7,579 bases of DNA. Origin: Prevotella sp. UBA2756 (lineage in GTDB: Bacteria; Bacteroidota; Bacteroidia; Bacteroidales; Bacteroidaceae). The stretch lies in NCBI GenBank assembly GCA_002353205.1, contig DEJE01000022.1, positions 46,902-54,480 of the forward strand. The letters are read 5' to 3'. Below the pieces are notes generated by a model. It did no database searches and was not told the DNA's origin. It saw only the letters and a program-made list of their open reading frames with translations. Positions 6,392 to 7,579 of this stretch are shown one piece after another (position 1 is the stretch's first letter; each line of letters begins with the position of its first letter). Both the position numbers and the translations under genes were made by a program.

Positions 6392-6937
6392 TCAGATAAA
6401 GCTGAGATAGCTCGAAGGCACGAACGTGATGGCCACGGCCGTGACACCCTCGATCTGCACCACCACGTGGCGGTTCTTCTTGATGCGCTTGATGACGCCC
6501 TCAACACCGGCGAAGTAGCCCTCGTTGATGCGCACCCTGCGGCCTTCCTTGCCGATGAAGTCCTGGTAGTCGAGAAACATCACGCTCTCGTCTTGCACCG
6601 ATGCCACGCGGAGGAAGTTCTCCATCTGGCGGTCGGGGACGCGCAGGATCTCGCTCGTCTGGTGCTCGATCGACGTCTTCATGATGTAGCGCAGCGGCTC
6701 AAACTCCCTGCGCGTCATCTTCAGTTCGGTGATCGTCTCCTGGGTGGAGTGTACGAAAATGAGGTTGTGGACGGCCGGAACCAGCTGGCGCCGACGGCCG
6801 TCGGTTGTTTCCACGAGCTCGTAGCGCATAGGGATGAAACTCTCGATGCCTATCTGGTCGAGCTGTTCCTTGATGCGCAACTCACGATTATACGTCACTC
6901 TCATGGGAAACCATTGTAGATCTTCCGCTGATGCCAT
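6392..6937 (-). CDS. UpxY-like NusG paralogue, predicted transcription antiterminator
   Basis: Specialised NusG proteins ride on RNA polymerase and suppress premature termination in a chosen operon. The 181 residues fit the UpxY family. An N-terminal NGN domain begins with QWFPMRVTYNRELRIKEQL (8-26), continues through FIPMRYE (34-40) and the strand VHNLIFVHS (56-64), and is followed by a C-terminal KOW motif (about 134-160: RVRINEGYFAGVEGV, then IKRIKKNRHVVV). The start at 6937 is required because Trp9 and Phe10 belong to the first NGN strand; the next Met (residue 12) would remove it. In Bacteroides, UpxY genes sit first in capsule operons and act on the leader. Here the gene is first in a T6SS operon, with no UpxZ-like gene or glycosyltransferase in view. 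The target is therefore inferred to be this operon, including clpV 136 bases downstream. A housekeeping NusG is unlikely, since there is no secE or ribosomal-protein gene nearby. Confidence 0.88.
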   Translation of the reverse strand: MASAEDLQWFPMRVTYNRELRIKEQLDQIGIESFIPMRYELVETTDGRRRQLVPAVHNLIFVHSTQETITELKMTRREFEPLRYIMKTSIEHQTSEILRVPDRQMENFLRVASVQDESVMFLDYQDFIGKEGRRVRINEGYFAGVEGVIKRIKKNRHVVVQIEGVTAVAITFVPSSYLSFI

Positions 6938-6986
6938 GTGTAATAGTGTGGAGATTTTTTTGTGTTAGAGCAAATAGAGGGGGACA

Positions 6987-7004
6987 CTGCAATCCTAATT
7001 GCAG
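6987..7004 (-). promoter_or_regulatory. Stem-loop in the leader of the NusG-like gene
   Basis: CTGCAAT (6987-6993) and ATTGCAG (6998-7004) form a perfect 7-bp stem with a 4-base loop. On the transcribed sense it reads CTGCAATTAGGATTGCAG. It lies about 50 bases upstream of the start codon, inside the predicted untranslated leader. No U-run follows in the operon direction, so it does not look like an intrinsic terminator. It could be a pause or recruitment element for the NusG-like protein, in the manner of the hairpin-forming ops site of RfaH. That is inference, with no sequence match to ops. Confidence 0.45.
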
Positions 7005-7119
7005 ATGGCGTTAGTAGTTGTGCGGGTAATAAAACTCTCCATGTCTTTGCACTGGCATCCAGCAACAGCAATGAATTGTAATATTATATATATATAAGGT
7101 AAAGAAGCCTTATCGACCG

Positions 7120-7150
7120 CAAATATATGAAAAATATTTCAAACGACCAA
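7120..7150 (-). promoter_or_regulatory. Bacteroidota-type promoter for the NusG-like gene and T6SS operon
   Basis: On the minus strand, TATATTTG (7127 to 7120) matches the Bacteroidota -7 consensus TAnnTTTG exactly. It is preceded, after 20 bases, by TTG (7150 to 7148), the core of the -33 element. Transcription would start near 7113-7116 and leave a leader of roughly 175 bases before ATG 6937. This is the only full match to the consensus that I found upstream of the operon, and the surrounding DNA is AT-rich. Such short motifs can occur by chance, so the call rests on position, spacing and the lack of other candidates. Confidence 0.6.
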
Positions 7151-7323
7151 GGATTCTCTGAAATTATTTTCAACAAAAGTGTTGTTTTTTGTTATTATGC
7201 GGTTTTTATGCTGTCGGTAGGAGGATGTATGGCGCGCGAATTGTGAACGCTGAGAGCACCTCCTGCACGCCAAGTCCCAGCCGATGTGCGTTATAACAGA
7301 ATCCCCTCATCCCGTCATCCTCC

Positions 7324-7384
7324 CCCTCCCTTTCGGGGAGGGCCGGGGTGGGGCTTTTCCTCCCCTCGGGGAGGCCAGGTGGGG
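7324..7384. repeat. Pair of GC-rich hairpin repeats in direct orientation (REP-like)
   Basis: Two similar units follow each other. Unit 1 (7324-7353) has the stem CCCTCCC (7324-7330) with GGGAGGG (7336-7342), then CCGGGGTGGGG. Unit 2 (7359-7384) has the stem CCTCCCC (7359-7365) with GGGGAGG (7368-7374), then CCAGGTGGGGG. They share the same plan: palindrome, CC, then a G-rich tail. They are joined by CTTTT and differ sharply in base composition from the AT-rich flanks. They look like a repetitive extragenic palindromic element, which may also end transcription or fold mRNA ends. Whether it recurs in the genome cannot be seen from this window. Confidence 0.7.
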
Positions 7385-7538
7385 GTCTGAATTTCCTTTA
7401 CAAACTCCTCGTTTTACCCCTCTGTGGCTGCAAAATTCTGAAATTAAAATCCCACGGCCGAATCTGAGCGATTCTCGCGGAAGTTGTAACGCCCTGAAAA
7501 CAAGCGCCTTGTCTTTTCTTTACATTTTTCGGGTTTTC

Positions 7539-7553
7539 AAAATGACGCATTTT
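7539..7553. repeat. Small palindrome at the right edge
   Basis: AAAATG (7539-7544) and CATTTT (7548-7553) are perfect reverse complements around a 3-base loop, and a related string, CTCATTTTGCC, follows at 7568-7578. It may be the start of an intergenic repeat that continues beyond the window. No function can be assigned. Confidence 0.35.
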
Positions 7554-7579
7554 ACACTCCAGAATGGCTCATTTTGCCT

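Larger units (their letters stand above)
7151..7579. other. Intergenic region without a recognisable gene
   Basis: I see no open reading frame with protein-like features on either strand here, nor any tRNA or rRNA pattern. The stretch contains the two GC-rich hairpin repeats at 7324-7384 and a palindrome near the window edge, listed separately. The rest is AT-rich and plain. It probably separates the T6SS operon from an unrelated neighbour beyond the right edge. Confidence 0.6.

Noticed and set aside
6256..6507. ClpV start at ATG 6507 giving 846 residues
   Set aside because: The first part would overlap the NusG-like gene in another frame and has no Clp N-domain character. The family N-terminus begins at MDKYTEML (6255).
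6971..6978. Second -7 element nearer the NusG-like gene (TCTATTTG on the minus strand)
   Set aside because: It lacks the A of the TA dinucleotide, and I found no -33 partner at suitable spacing. The 7120-7127 match is complete.
7171..7190. Plus-strand intrinsic terminator (CAACA, loop, TGTTG, then T6)
   Set aside because: The stem has only 5 mostly A/T pairs, and no plus-strand gene ends before it. The AT-rich surroundings make such patterns likely by chance.

Overview
The window is a piece of a type VI secretion (T6SS) operon from a member of the Bacteroidota. It most likely comes from a GC-rich Prevotella or Bacteroides relative. Four points support this: TssB, TssC, Hcp and ClpV are of the divergent Bacteroidota type (T6SS subtype iii); the first gene is a UpxY-like NusG paralogue; the one recognisable promoter has the Bacteroidota form (TTG, 20 bases, TAnnTTTG); and the starts are preceded by A/T-rich sequence without Shine-Dalgarno motifs. 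The genus assignment is inference.

All supported genes lie on the minus strand and read from right to left. From the right end, about 640 bases carry no gene. They hold a small palindrome at the window edge, two GC-rich hairpin repeats (7324-7384), a promoter (7120-7150) and a leader of roughly 175 bases with a stem-loop. Then come the UpxY/NusG-like antiterminator (6392-6937), a 136-base gap filled by a strictly 9-bp-periodic CTAG repeat, clpV/tssH (3967-6255), tssB (3479-3934), tssC (2056-3438), a first hcp (1598-2002), a 100-base gap with a perfect 12-bp inverted repeat, a second divergent hcp (1090-1497), and the first 350 codons of an unrecognised protein that runs off the left edge.

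The recognised genes fit one machine. TssB and TssC form the contractile sheath, Hcp forms the inner tube, and ClpV is the AAA+ ATPase that takes apart the contracted sheath. The NusG paralogue probably helps RNA polymerase read through this long operon, as UpxY proteins do for capsule operons. The baseplate, membrane-complex, VgrG and effector genes are not in the window and would be expected beyond position 1.

The most interesting points are these. (a) The unrecognised protein after the hcp genes keeps an unbroken 11-residue (hendecad) periodicity for about 235 residues, part of it encoded by near-identical 33-bp DNA repeats. (b) ClpV has a first ATPase domain with an altered Walker B motif and no arginine fingers, and it almost lacks the M-domain. 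(c) A specialised NusG gene appears to lead a secretion operon. (d) The CTAG repeat between that gene and clpV is open in the clpV frame.
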